From assembly GCF_051622035.1 (NCBI RefSeq), contig NC_135355.1, positions 20,205,486 to 20,269,485 on the forward strand: a DNA stretch of 64,000 nucleotides, in the 5' to 3' direction. This document shows positions 38,633 through 50,190 of the stretch, piece by piece. The notes beneath the pieces were generated by a model. The model searched no databases, was not told where the DNA came from, and saw only the letters and a program-made list of their open reading frames with translations. The translations under genes were made by a program, and so were the position numbers. Each line of letters opens with the position of its first letter. Within the stretch, counting starts at the first letter, position 1. Source of the stretch: Arctopsyche grandis. Taxonomy: Eukaryota > Arthropoda > Insecta > Trichoptera > Hydropsychidae.

Positions 38633-41600
38633 TTATATTTTATCAACGATTTTTTTCGTAATGCTAATAGAAGAAAGTGAGTCATTAGTCATCCCATCCT
38701 GTTGACTCGGGAAATAGGGTGGATGTATGAAGGGCAAGATTGGAAATCTCTTTCCTGCAATATCAATCTCGTAGTTTGCGTTGCTATCCACTATGAATTC
38801 TTCAGTTACAATATGATTAATTCCATTGTGTCGTTTTTTGATGAAACCAAGACACACTATACTGTTGGTTGTAAATCCGAAACTAAAATCAAAGATCCAA
38901 TTGAAAATGAAATGAAAGAAAATAAATACAATAAATAGACGAAAAAATAAAATTAACCCCGTGGAAGTCACCGATCCAACATATTCGTTATTTCTGTAGA
39001 TGGGTTCACCACCCCATGGCCAAATTTCACCATTTGCATCGAAATCGAATAAACGAAACATAACTAACTTTTTAGTTACACCTCTTGCTTTTTGTATTTG
39101 AAGCGCACTTCTGCCTATAAAATTACCTTTCTGAAAATTAAAAAACACTTCAGTAACACTGCATAAATCTTGTACAATATGCATCATTAGGACTTACATT
39201 CAGTTTAACTCTAAACCCGTTACCAGATTCGTACGGTGTCACCTCGCTAGATAATTCTTCAGCCCAGAAAGGTATAAATCTTTCGATTCTCATAAATCTT
39301 TGAGTCAGTGTTCCAACGTCACGTGCTCCATAGTCCCTACCAACCTGTAGCATTATTTTATGTAATGAAATCTACATATGGCGTAGTTTAATTTTTCCAA
39401 CATGTATGTAAGCTCAACTCACCGTCATTAATCTATCATAAACGTGTAATGCATATTCTGAAGGCACATACAAGCAATATCCTGGTTCTCCAGTGTGCGT
39501 GAAACCCATGACCATAATATCCGACGCATATCCGATGTTCAATGATGTGTAAGTGAAATGAGAAATTTTCACGTCAGATCTGGACAATTCCGATATTAAG
39601 TTGTGCGATTTTGGGCCAACTACGTTTATGACGGTATACATTGATGTGACATCTTTCAACATAATAGAGCGATCTTTGGGGATATTTCTTGACATCCAAT
39701 CGTATATCCTGGTTTGTTGACTAGTTGGAGATACCATGAAATAGGAATTTGTGTCTAATCTGACTAACATACAATCGTTTTCATAACCACCAATTTCATT
39801 TTGCATTCCTGTATGTACTAAACCTCCGACAGGTATGTCGATATCGTTTGAACACAAATATTGCAAATATTCAGTTGCTTCATCGTTGACGGACTAAATA
39901 TGACATAGTTTTATATAACGGCATCGTAAAAACAATCAGCAATATATGTATAATTTTGAACTTACCGTAATTTTGATTTTGGAAAATGAGGACATGTCAA
40001 TGATTCCAACGCCAGAACGACAAGCGTGGTATTCTTTAAGCATGAATTTGAAAAATTTTGGTTTGAAGAAACTTCCCGTGGGCATTTGACGTGGTTTTTT
40101 ATCATCTTAATTAAATTAAATAATCAAGATTGATATAAAAAAATAATACATATGTACATATAAAGTGAGTAATATAATGCTTACTGATATTGGCAGTATC
40201 AAAATATAACGCTCTTTCGTAACCCATTTTAATTCCAAATACGGCTCCTCTTTTCTCTAAAACACTGTAAAGAGGGGAACAGCGTAACTTTCTAGCATAT
40301 CTATATTCACATTGATGGGGATACAATATAGAATAATGTCTGGAATAAAAACCATATAAAAATTAATTTTTTTTCTTGTAAATTTTCCTATTTTAATTGA
40401 TACCTCATTAATATTACCTTCCAACAATTTCTTTGGTTCTCTGATGTAAGTACTGTCTGTTATTATGTAGATCTAAAAATCTGGCAATATTGAAAGGGAT
40501 GAGATCAGTAGTAGGTCTACCGTCTATTATCCATTCTGCTATGGTTTTTCCAATTCCTCCACTTCCTTGAAGTGAATTTCCATTCATGCCGCAAGCGACA
40601 AAATAATTTTTCACCTCGGGTGATTCTCCGAGAATCCAACGGCCATCGGGAGTGAAATTATCTGCAGTGTTAGTAACATTTGTATATAAAGCATCTTTTA
40701 ACATTGGTATTCGGTGTACAGCTTTTTCCCATAGTGGTCCTGTAATTAAGTTCTTGTTAAATGGTAAATGTATCTAAATAGTTTCCCTTTAAAAACTTGT
40801 AAACTTCAATACCAACTTAGATGTTTAAAATCGTCTTGCAAATGTTTCTTCCAATCTCTAGGTACGCGCACATTTCCAAAGGCAGGTTTTGCTTCTTTTT
40901 CAAACCAGCCAATTCTTAATCTTTGTTTCCATTCAATAGCATAAGTATGACTATCGTAATCTTTTACATAAGGTAGATTTTCATCAACTATTTGATCGGT
41001 AGATGCACAAAAATGTTCAGCGGGGTAAGCAGGTATCCTCACCTATAAACATGTAATTTTATTTATTATAGTTTTTCAATGTAGACTATGTTTTCTTTAT
41101 TATAATTTTACAATACAACATTGTGAAGAAGAACCATAATATACCAAGTCCCTGACTTACCCGGATTCGTACGTATGCAGCTTTAAAAATGGTGCCCTAT
41201 TTGATCACTCTATTTTTAAAAAATTAAAGCGTAAACATGGTGAATTACAACAATAGTCTAGCAGAAAGAAAACTATAATTACAAATGTACTTTCCAAAAC
41301 AGATTTTCAATGTGGACGCAACTGGGTCACATTGAAAAAAAATCCAAATTCCATACATATCTATGCAAAGTTTTATAGTTTCAAAGGATAGGCCGATGCT
41401 CTTATTTGGTGAGAATGTTTGGGATTATAAATTCAAATTACTACTACAGCAAAAACGTAAATGTTTCAAAGAATATTTCTAAAACGTCGTTATTTGTTAT
41501 ATGAAAGTTTCACTTACACAAAAACTTTCAGAATGAATTAATCGCGTAAGCAAGGGACTTAATACATAATGAAATACTTATGCATGCTTATAAGAACAGA

Positions 41601-42479
41601 ATTAATTAGATATTGACTAAGACAAACCTAATCTAAGAAAGATGTTAGATATGCGTACATTTAAGCAAATTTAAGATATGAGCATGTTAAAATTATACGT
41701 TTAATATAATAGTACAATACTTGAGGATTACAACGAAGACCTAAATCTCGAGCCCACATTCCAGTGCAATTCACAAATATCTCACAATTGATGAATCCTT
41801 TTTCAGATTTCACTCCATAGACTTGATCATTTTTGGTGCACACTTCTTTAATTGAACAATTTTCGATGTATTGTACGCCCTCGTTTTTTGCAAGTTGACA
41901 CAGAGCAAAACATATCGCTCTAGGACTGGCAACAGCATCATCCGGCACCCACACTGCACCTTCCAAATCATTTGTACGGAGATATGGATGGATGTTCTTA
42001 ACTTCACTGGGAGTGATATATTCGCACCGTTGGCCGTTCGGTATATTATATGCCATTCTTCTTTTTAATGCAATTATTCTATCTCTTGTTTGTGCTAGAT
42101 ATATGCAACCTGGTTGCTTTAATTCAATGTCGAAACCCAAAGAATCCAAATGTTTGTATAGTTCTATACTGTAAAGAATTATATTCCTCATAATTATAGG
42201 TTTAAACACGCCTATAACACCGGCGTCGAAATCTGATGTGCCACTACCGATCTTGTTTTGTTCAAGAACTACAATATCTTTCAACCCATGCTTTGTTAAA
42301 TGATATGCTACTGAATTGGAGACAATTCCGGCTCCCGCTATAACCACGCGGGCTTGTGTTGGAAAATCTGTTTGACTTTGTGAATAATGAAGTATTTTGG
42401 CATTGCAAAAACAATTTTCCAATAAGTCATTCTTTTTTATTTTAGAAAAACCGCCCCGTAATATTTTCAAACTCAACAT
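38633..42479 (-). CDS. PDPR: Pyruvate dehydrogenase phosphatase regulatory subunit, mitochondrial
   Basis: Flavoprotein-like regulator of PDH phosphatase in the mitochondrial matrix; homologous to dimethylglycine and sarcosine dehydrogenases. Nine exons: 41721-42479, 40817-41042, 40418-40739, 40185-40339, 39966-40105, 39423-39893, 39198-39344, 38958-39130, 38633-38882. All phases agree; 880 residues, as in vertebrate PDPR (about 880). Residues 45-75 hold the FAD-binding ARVVIAGAGIVSNSVAYHL with the acidic VVLEQ end. The middle has FTPDGRWILGESPEVKNYFV and GMNGNSLQGSGGIGKTIAEW. C-terminal aminomethyltransferase-like (GCV_T) half: FKPKFFKFMLKEYHACRSGV, YVGSVTSTGFGFTTNSIVCL, and a terminal EIDIAGKRFPI matching PDPR rather than DMGDH or SARDH. 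The N-terminus is basic and lacks acids, fitting a targeting peptide. Confidence 0.93.
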
Positions 42480-42782
42480 TATGAAAATAATTATATAATT
42501 AAATATATGATTGCACTAAAATTACATGACCAGTCCAAACTATTTCTGTCAAAATTGATTTGACAGCCCAGTATTGCCATAATAAAGTCATTTTCACCTT
42601 CATATTTAGTATTACCACTCAGCAAAAAAAATATTTTCTATTCAATACACAAAAATTTAAATTTAAAAAACCCAAACTTAAATAATTGAAACACTACTGT
42701 TGACATCTCTAAATGAATAGAAAATTATCAAATAATTTAAATTAATTATATAGTATTTTCCTTTACTGTATAATTAATTTAT

Positions 42783-42943
42783 TATGGGGATGAACGAATG
42801 AGACGACTGGCATGTTAATGCACGTGTTTATTATATGACAGCTGAAGACAGAGTGAGTAGTGGCTCTCCGAACCCAGCCGGGTTGGTCCCCACTCGCAGG
42901 AAGGCAACCAAACTCGACCATGTCGTATAAGCGAGCCGCCACA
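42783..42943 (-). mobile_element. Short solo-LTR-like element, 161 bp, copy 2
   Basis: Near-identical to 33779-33940, with a handful of substitutions. Flanked by TTAT (42779-42782 and 42944-42947). Inserted in AT-rich palindromic sequence just upstream of the PDPR gene. High identity between the two copies suggests fairly recent activity. Confidence 0.6.
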
Positions 42944-42969
42944 TTATAATTTTAATTAATTATATAGTA

Positions 42970-43171
42970 AAGGAACCAGTCACAGGACAACCGGTCGCTC
43001 TAGATCGGTCACACGTGATCACCCGTCACACTAAAACTGGTCACACCCTAAAATCGGTCACGAGAAAACTGGTTGTCCGATTTTAGGGTGTGACAGGTGA
43101 TCATGTGTGACCGATCAAGAGCGACCGGTTGTCCTGTGACCGGTTCACATTTGACTAGTAATCACCGAACC
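42970..43171. mobile_element. Fold-back element family A, copy with shortened left end
   Basis: The left end starts inside the arm (ACCAGTCACAGGACAACCGG). The right end is complete (complement of GGTTCGGTGATTACTAGTCA). About 200 bp. Similar TTTAATTAATTA words lie on both sides, but the AT-rich context makes a duplication call unsafe. Confidence 0.75.
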
Positions 43172-43195
43172 GTTTAATTAATTATTTTCAATTAC

Positions 43196-44156
43196 TGTAG
43201 GAATCTCGTCATCGTCATCGTCATCGAAACATTCGAGAATATTCCGCAACAACAAACTACATCGAGCGGAACGAAACCCAGACGACATACACCTGCAGTC
43301 ATTATATTAAACTCAGGCGGAACGGCGCCAAATCCAACTCAAGCGGAACGATGCCAAAATCCTTCGAGAATGATCCACCCTTCATACTCGAGCGGAACGA
43401 AACCCAGACGACATACACCTGCAGTCATTATATTAAACTCAGGCGGAACGGCACCAAATCCAACTCAAGCGGAACGATGCCAAAATCCTTCGAGAATGAT
43501 CCACCCTTCATACTCGAGCGGAACGAAACCCAGACGACACACACCTGCAGTCATTATATTAAACTCAAGCGGAACGCCCCTACCAGTCGAGTGGAACCAA
43601 AACGGTCGAAACACGCCGCCACCATTAAAATACATCGAGCGGAACGGCGCCAATCGTTCCAGAAAATTCTACGCCTCGACAAAAGCAAATTCCTCTCTTA
43701 CGCATCAACAAACCACCACCATCGATCAGGTGATTCCAGAAACACTATAAAAGGAGGTACAACCCAAACAACGCCAGTCGACCCACAGCAGCAAGCGTCG
43801 ACACACAGCAGCAGACCAGTCAACATACAGCTCCTGACCAGCCACCACTACACTACGCGGACTTGGAAGATCAACCAGCCGGACGAGCCAGCAACACACT
43901 GCCGTATCCAGAGACCTTCCGAACATAGCCGAACAACGAGCCAGCAACACACTGCCGCATCCAGAGACCTTCTGAACATAGCTGAATGCCGAGCCAGCGA
44001 CACTCTACCATATCCAGAGACCGCTGAACGACATACTTTTGCCCACAAATACCATACCTTTGTACAACCATAGGCAAACAATAAAACTTTATAAAACTAG
44101 CACAACAGTGTTTCGTTAGGCCGGGATACGGTCAACACACATGTACCCCGCCTACA
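43196..44156 (+). mobile_element. Solo LTR of about 961 bp with internal 126-bp minisatellite
   Basis: Starts TGTAGGAATC, ends GCCTACA: 6-bp inverted ends TGTAGG/CCTACA, flanked by TTAC (43192-43195 and 44157-44160). From 43257 to 43650 a unit of about 126 bp (marked by GAGCGGAACGAAACCCAGAC) is repeated about three and a half times. Further on are a promoter-like CTATAAAAGGAGG at 43745 and an AATAAA near 44080. BEL/Pao or Gypsy; no internal domain is left. Its 3' 413 bp recur at 53805-54217. Confidence 0.7.
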
Positions 44157-44250
44157 TTACTTTGTGTGAAATTATTTTCTTTGCTATAAAATTGAAAATA
44201 TATCAGATTTACATACCTGTACCGTTTAAAAATGGAGAAAGAACGAGTAA

Positions 44251-45068
44251 AGGTCTGTTCATACTTAACAGCACTGCACGGCTTCAGCACTGCACGAATC
44301 CGTTTCAAATATGTAATTTTTTACATTTCTATTCATATCTACCTACACGTCGCAGCACGTCACGTTCACAACACTTTGGCCGAGTGCAAGGCAAAATCGG
44401 CTTACTTATACATTACAGACCATGACGATACGGCACAATATTGCTTACGTCGTATTGTCGAGTACTTGCAATATGAATGCATACACGTGCATTCGTAGCT
44501 ACGCGTCAGAATACAAGTCAGCAAAAATGTTTCGGCGTTTATCGAACAAAAAATTATGTATAACCGCGTTGTTGTTGGAAGAAGAAGCTCAAGAAGGCAA
44601 TAAAAAAGCACGGAGGCGTTTTGATGTGCATCCCATGTTAAAAAATAGAAAAACGGAAGGAGAGTTTTGGACACTGTATAAGGAGCTTGTGGATGATGGA
44701 CAAATTTTTTTTAAATATTTCCGTAAAAAAATTAAAATTTTTTAAAATATTTGCGCCAAAACCATGTCGAAATATTGAACAGCTGTCAACTGTCACTATC
44801 GATAATTGGTCCAAAACAGTAAAGCGGCAGACTCATGGCACGTAATTCGCGTGTATATTTCCACGATGGCCAAAAAAACGGATACGATACGTTGACGGAT
44901 GTTGCTGTAAGGTATGAACAGGAAATGTCGGGTACTGCTGTAAGCCTGCCATAGCGTAAACGTGACGGTTGATATGAATATACCCATACAAAATGTACCA
45001 AAGAATACTTTTCGTACGGCCGGATACCTGCTGAAGTCGGTACGCGCTGACTAGGTATGAACAGACCT
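44251..45068 (+). mobile_element. PIF/Harbinger DNA transposon, internally deleted, copy 1
   Basis: 818 bp with terminal repeats AGGTCTGTTCATAC / GTATGAACAGACCT and the 3-bp duplication TAA (44248-44250 and 45069-45071), as expected for Harbinger. The frame at 44528-44745 encodes the transposase N-terminus: ALLLEEEAQEGNKKARRRFD, VHPMLKNRKTEGEFWTLYKE, LVDDGQIFFKYFRK. The DDE catalytic region is missing, so it needs a helper. Confidence 0.88.
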
Positions 45069-45071
45069 TAA

Positions 45072-46760
45072 TAGAGGTTCTAAAAATAAGTTTCGTTGAA
45101 ATGTGTAGTAGTGTTTATCCTTTCTTGACAGTGATATTATATATCAGCAGCATGGCTTTCGTCCGGCCAGATCAGCTATTACCAATTTGCTATGTTTCTC
45201 TAGTGACATAACCAGCACTTTGGATTGTAATTATCAAATGGATGTAATATATACTGATTTTGAGAAGGCGCTTGATAAAGTTGATCATAAAATTTTAGTT
45301 AGTAAATTAAGTTTTATTGGATTTACTAATAATCTTGTTAGTCTTTTTATTTCTTATTTACAGGATCGACGTCAATTCGTTAAATTTGGGAGTTGCTTTT
45401 CTTATGAGTATGTTGCCACTACTGGGATTCCCCAAGGATCAAATCTTGGCCCTTTATTATTCCTAATATTTATCAACGACATTCAATCTTCTATTCACCA
45501 TTCTAAATTTTTATTATATGCGGATGACTTGAAAATCTATAAGAGAATAATTGATTTACCTGACGCTCTTTATTTACAAGAGGATTTGAATTCTATTTAT
45601 GAATGGGCTAATGTTAATAAACTTCCCTTCAATATCCTAAAGTGTCGGATCATTTCTTACTCTCGTTCTCGTTCTCCTATTAAATATCCGTATAAATTTC
45701 ATGATTCTCTTCTTCAGAGAGAATTATTTATATCTGATCTGGGAATAGTCTTCGAAAATAGTTGGAGTTTCAACATTCACATTGAGAATATCTGTGATAG
45801 GGCAACAAAAATCCTTGGATTCGTAATCCGTAATTCGTCCGAACTAGGGCTCACTGCAATTCGTCTCTTATATTGTACATTAGTTCGCAGTGTGCTCGAG
45901 TTTGGCTCCATTATATGGTCTCCCTATCAACTTCGTTACTCTCTAATGTTGGAACGAGTCCAAAGGAAATTCCTTAGATTTTTATATCTGAAGACATTTG
46001 GATTTTATCCATATCTGTTCCCTAGTGCCTTTGTCTTGGGATTATGGAGAGCAGGCGATTGATTGAAACGCGGTGTTCGGCTTCGGGAAACAATGTTTAT
46101 TGGTTCAGGTACAGCGAGTGTGGGAGACGAGAGAGGTGTTGTCGGTTGCGAGGTCCGAAGGGAAGAGATAGCTTCCCGTGACGCGCTGACCGCCCTCGGG
46201 GCGAAAACACCTCCGTTTACGGCCAGCCTTTGGGGTTGCCACAGGATCTTTGGGTTTCAACTCCCTGGCAAAGAGAAGAGATTTATTTCTTGGGAAACAT
46301 TTCGTAAAATTACTTAGAGGAGATTCACAATCCCGCTATCCTGGAGAAACTAAAATTCTGGGCCCCGGAAAATCATAGAGTTTTAAGAAAACATGATATA
46401 TTTTTGCCAATTAGGGCTAAATCAAACGTGCTCATGAACTCCCCCCTCTCGAGAGCTGTTCGACTCCTTAACTTACTAGCACATTACTTGGACATATTCG
46501 ATGCCAGTTATGTTGAGTTGGTGGAACACATCCTAAATAGCACGATATAAATTTTTCAATCTTATTTCTTTGTTTTTATTTTGTGTACATATTTTTTACT
46601 TGATTTTTATTATTTTTTTGTTTTTTTTTTATTATTTTTTATGTTTTTTTTTATAATTTTTATTATTTGTATTATAATCACATTGACGCTTTGGGGCAAC
46701 CTGTCAAGTCTCTGTGGTATTGATTTTTTTTAAATAAAATATACCAAAACGATCCTAAGG
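45072..46760 (+). mobile_element. 5'-truncated non-LTR retrotransposon (Jockey/CR1-like RT)
   Basis: Reverse transcriptase from about 45147: QQHGFRPARSAITNLL, then TDFEKALDKVDHKILVSKL, GIPQGSNLGPLLFLIFINDI and the catalytic YADDLKIY. After the thumb (LVRSVLEFGSIIWSP, LERVQRKFLRFLY) the frame is interrupted at 46043 by a 201-bp LTR-like insertion and resumes (LGFNSLAKRRDLFLGKHF). A one-base shift near 46315 then leads to NPAILEKLKFWAPENHRVL and a final VELVEHILNSTI before a stop at about 46551. The endonuclease domain is absent. T-rich 3' tail. A dead LINE. Confidence 0.85.
46043..46243 (-). mobile_element. Short solo-LTR-like element, second subfamily, inside the LINE
   Basis: 201 bp. On the minus strand TGTGGCAACCCC ... 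CTGCTCTCCATA, with AATAAACATTG internally. Flanked by GGAT (46039-46042 and 46244-46247), both belonging to the interrupted LINE reading frame, which proves the boundaries. Termini match the 162-bp elements at 33779 and 42783 but the interior differs. Confidence 0.65.
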
Positions 46761-46764
46761 ACCA

Positions 46765-46965
46765 TTTTCAGGCTTTTCCTCCCGTATCTGCGCGCGCACA
46801 TTAAACAAGGCTGTATGACAAAAGAGATAATTTCACCGCATGCCACTGATATATATTATATGTATATTCATAGTACCGCTTACCATGCAACCTTTTTTTT
46901 GATCTTTGCCTTCCAATATTTGCTTTTTCGATCTTTTGACTTTCGGTGCCGTGAGGTAGACCCAT
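46765..46965. mobile_element. Fold-back element family B, one-armed remnant
   Basis: Centre CAGGCTTTTCCTCCCGTATC, TGCGCGCGCACATTAA, and one arm (CGCTTACCATGCAACCTTTT, GATCTTTGCCTTCCAATATT, end GTGAGGTAGACCC) match the family at 16557-16917. The other arm is missing. Confidence 0.7.
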
Positions 46966-47324
46966 GCAAGTGAAATTATAAAACCATGCTCAGCAAATAC
47001 TTTTATTTGTCATTATTCTTTCATACAAAAATATTATATTATTTACATAAACTTAGTGAAGATTATCAACATCTTCGATCCCATAGTAGTATAAAAATTC
47101 ATGTTAAATTTAAAAAATAAATCTAGTCTCATATATATGAATAATGCACTTAATATATTTAATTGTAGATTAGCATAAAGTATAAATGCAAGTCTAAAAA
47201 TTATTGATAAGAATTTAGTCTTAAAATGTTCTGCAGCTTTTTACAAATATACACTAAAAATGACCTGAAATGAATTTGTGATTTTGTTTTGCCAGTGACT
47301 AAACTAAAAATATAAAGGTTAAAT

Positions 47325-47375
47325 TTTCGCATGATCACAAAACTTCATCTACCGTTACTACGTACATAGGTAAAA
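47325..47375 (+). repeat. 3' fragment of the ACTTCCGGTT-family repeat
   Basis: TTTTCGCATGATCACAAAAC, TTCATCTACCGTTACTACGT matches the conserved 3' part of the longer copies at 11315 and 17085. The remainder of the unit is absent. Confidence 0.6.
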
Positions 47376-47736
47376 TTGTTGAAAACAATTCCTTGAACCT
47401 GGACATTTTTAAAGGATCTATGTACATACATATCGATTTATGTTGAGCCATAAATCAAATAATCTGAAATTCATTCTAGGACAATTTTTATGTTTGTGTT
47501 TGTAAAAAAACTGCACTGTGTTCTTAATTTTAGTACAAACAACAACACATGATTAACATCATCTTGAATTGTAACAAAAATTTGTTTTCGATATTTTTGA
47601 CAATTAAATCATAGAAAATATGTATCTAGTTACGCATTAATGTCTACTATATATTATGGATATATTACATTCATTTATCATGTATAAAATATATATTTAT
47701 TAACACACATTATAACTTAAAATTATACTCAAATTC

Positions 47737-49263
47737 TTACAAATTAAATTTTACTTTGGCAGATTTAGTTGGAGTAGAAATCGTAGCAGAGTTAGATCGC
47801 TTTGGGCTCTTTGTAGGCGAATTAATAACAACTTCTACAGCATTTTGCAATATTTTATGTTCAGACCTTTTATATTCTTCACTGATATGCGTAAGATCCA
47901 GGTCGGCATCTAATATTAAGACCTGGAAACATTTCAATAATTTTGATTCATAATATGTATATACAAAGTAAACATAAATATTACATTGTGAAAATAATTA
48001 TAGTACTGACTGGAGCAGGACGTCTGAAGCTTTTGCCACGAACCAGCCAATCTTCGTGCAATTCATGCAACTGTTCGATATATGCAAGAGGAACACACTG
48101 CTCTTCAGATCTAGCTCTCTTTCTTATTCTCTCGTGAACAATTGAAGGAGTTGTTTTTAAATACACTAAATAATAAGAAAATTTGTAAATGACAAAATTA
48201 ACATTTAATTAATACTATTAAAAATAAGAATATTTAAAGTTACCTATAAGATCAACTGGTATGTCTGTGGCTGTTAAAATATAGTTAAACCATTGGTCCA
48301 AAACTGAAGACATAGCAGGATGCATGGTTTTATTTTGGATCATATTTTCTACAAAGCAATATCTTGCGCTGAATATGGACCTTTCCATTAATTTAATTTT
48401 TGTTGGTATTTCTTTGGTGTGCATTAGAAGCATGGTGAGTGAAACGTAGGATTGAAATGGCATTGCCCATTTTTCGGGATTCTTATACATTAAATCCTAA
48501 AACAGTAAATTAAATTTGAATACAAAAATTTTTGTTGCAGTGGTACTTCAAATTGATAGTTTTTAGAATTCAGACACAAGAACTGGTTTTAAACTAGGAC
48601 TGCGAAGTCACTGTGGAGTTTTGATATTGATAGCAAAGTTGGAGTCGTAAACATCAGAAAACCCCTGACACTAATATTGACCGTAACCTTATACCGGAAA
48701 TGGTCTTACACATTGAAAAAATGTTTGATGTTTAAAATTGAGGTGAGAGTTTAGATTGGAGACGACTCCGCAGCCGTTTTAAACTGAATCGGGAAAAGTA
48801 ATTTGGCTGAACCAAAATTAAACATTATAACAAATAAAAATAGCTTTGGTAAATATTAGTATTGCTGAAGCAATTAATGCTACATACATAAATTCCACTT
48901 GTTTTAACGTATGGTTAGGTGCACCTAAAATTTCTTATCGGTAAAGTTTTATGGTTTTATTTTTAAGCAAATTTAAAGCTAATACGAAATCAAAAGCTTT
49001 TAAAATGAGTTGTACTATCGCCGATTTCACTTGTACAAACACATTCTGCTTTTTTAAGCATTATATGTTAAGTTAAAAGTTATGCATACTAATAAATTCC
49101 ATCCAGAGAGATTTCTCCAAGCTTCGACGGGTTCTGTCAACAAAGTGATGTCCTCAAATTGCCGAAAATGTTCTAAATACGTCGTTTTACCGCTTCCAAT
49201 ATTACCTTCGACCAAGACTGTGAATGGTCTACTTCTTGTTGCTGATATGAGAGAATGTGCCAT
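47737..49263 (-). CDS. dnk: Insect-type multisubstrate deoxynucleoside kinase
   Basis: Phosphorylates deoxynucleosides (pyrimidine and purine) to monophosphates in the salvage pathway; relative of mitochondrial TK2 and dGK. Exons 49090-49263, 48244-48496, 48011-48165 and 47737-47922 join in phase to 255 residues; Drosophila dNK has 250. P-loop GNIGSGKTTYL near residue 20; EPVEAW after it; the ERS motif LMERSIFSARYCFVEN; LID region RIRKRARSEEQCVPLAYIEQ; LHELHEDWL. The start is taken as MAHSLIS at 49263; a second ATG at 49290 lies next to a possible acceptor and cannot be excluded. The C-terminal tail NSPTKSPKRSNSATISTPTK contains three S/T-P-x-K/R sites. No obvious targeting peptide, so cytosolic or nuclear location is likely. 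Confidence 0.93.
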
Positions 49264-49452
49264 TGTTTTTAACGAAAGTCCTGCAAGCATACGATACAAT
49301 AAGAAATAACGCTGAATTGAACAGAAATAGCTCAAAATTAACAATTTCCACTCGAAACTAAAGCCGACAAATTTTTCCAAATTCAAGACCAGAACATTTT
49401 CAACAGAATATTTAAAAATAATAATAACGAACATTAGATTATCATGGACACA

Positions 49453-49722
49453 TCTATATATATAAAAATGAATGTCTGTGTGTCTCGAATGGGCTCCTAA
49501 ACCACTCAGCCGATTACGACGGAACTTTCAGGATTTGTTGTATGCATGTCCGGGAAGATTACTGTGAAAAAAAATTCGGGAACAAACGGGAATGAGTGTC
49601 ATTCGCTATAATTTCAAATGTTTTCGCGTCACGACCAGGGTGTTTGCTGCGTTGTTCCGAAAAATGTGAACGGGAATTGCATGCGTTATTGTGGCATTGC
49701 AACGCATGCAGGGTTCAGCTAG
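49453..49722 (+). mobile_element. Short non-autonomous Helitron
   Basis: Begins TCTATATATATAAAAATGAA after a host A and ends GGGTTCAGCTAG before a host T: the A^T target, 5'-TC and 3'-CTRR of Helitrons. A perfect 9-bp stem GCATGCGTT ... AACGCATGC with a 13-nt loop lies 9 nt before the terminal CTAG, the expected terminator hairpin. No Rep/helicase. Inserted just upstream of the dNK gene. Confidence 0.85.
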
Positions 49723-50178
49723 TTTATATATAAAAAATAAAAAGGTTTACTTGTGTATATACATTTTTGGGGGAAAATGTATTATATTATACTTGGTGAT
49801 TAGCAAACATTTTAAAGTATCAACATTAAGTTTCGCTTTACTTGTTTATCAAAGAAAAAATTTGTTCGGCAGGTTTATTTGTTCTTGGTTAACAGAGATA
49901 GTTTTTGACTAATTTGGCAATATTTCTATCCATCTATTAGATAAAAAGTGAACTGGTTTCATGTCACGACTTACCAGGACAAGTACCAAAAAATCTAGTA
50001 TTGTACTGGTAAAATTAGTAAGAACGGTCACCTTAAACTGAAGCTCCGTTGGAAAGTAGGGCACTCATTCAATATACACAATAAAGGCATTGAATGTATA
50101 TTATAATAGGATTACTGATTTCTATTCTATTCTAGGTTCGATTGAAGTAAATTGGGGCGTTGGCATTTTCTGGTAAGA

Positions 50179-50190
50179 TTTGGCGGGAAA
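50179..50190 (+). promoter_or_regulatory. Perfect E2F-type site
   Basis: TTTGGCGGGAAA matches the E2F/DP consensus TTTSGCGGGAAA. It lies 0.9 kb upstream of the minus-strand dNK start. No other gene start is recognised nearby, so dNK is the candidate target; the distance and the Helitron between them make this tentative. Confidence 0.4.

Noticed and set aside
43351-44081. Open frames of 126-240 codons in the LTR on both strands
   Set aside because: They track the 126-bp minisatellite and LTR sequence and recur in the duplicate; no domain recognisable.
44236-45010. Harbinger transposase frame as a host gene (it occurs twice almost identically)
   Set aside because: It lies between matched terminal inverted repeats with a 3-bp duplication and lacks the catalytic domain; the second copy is explained by the segment duplication.
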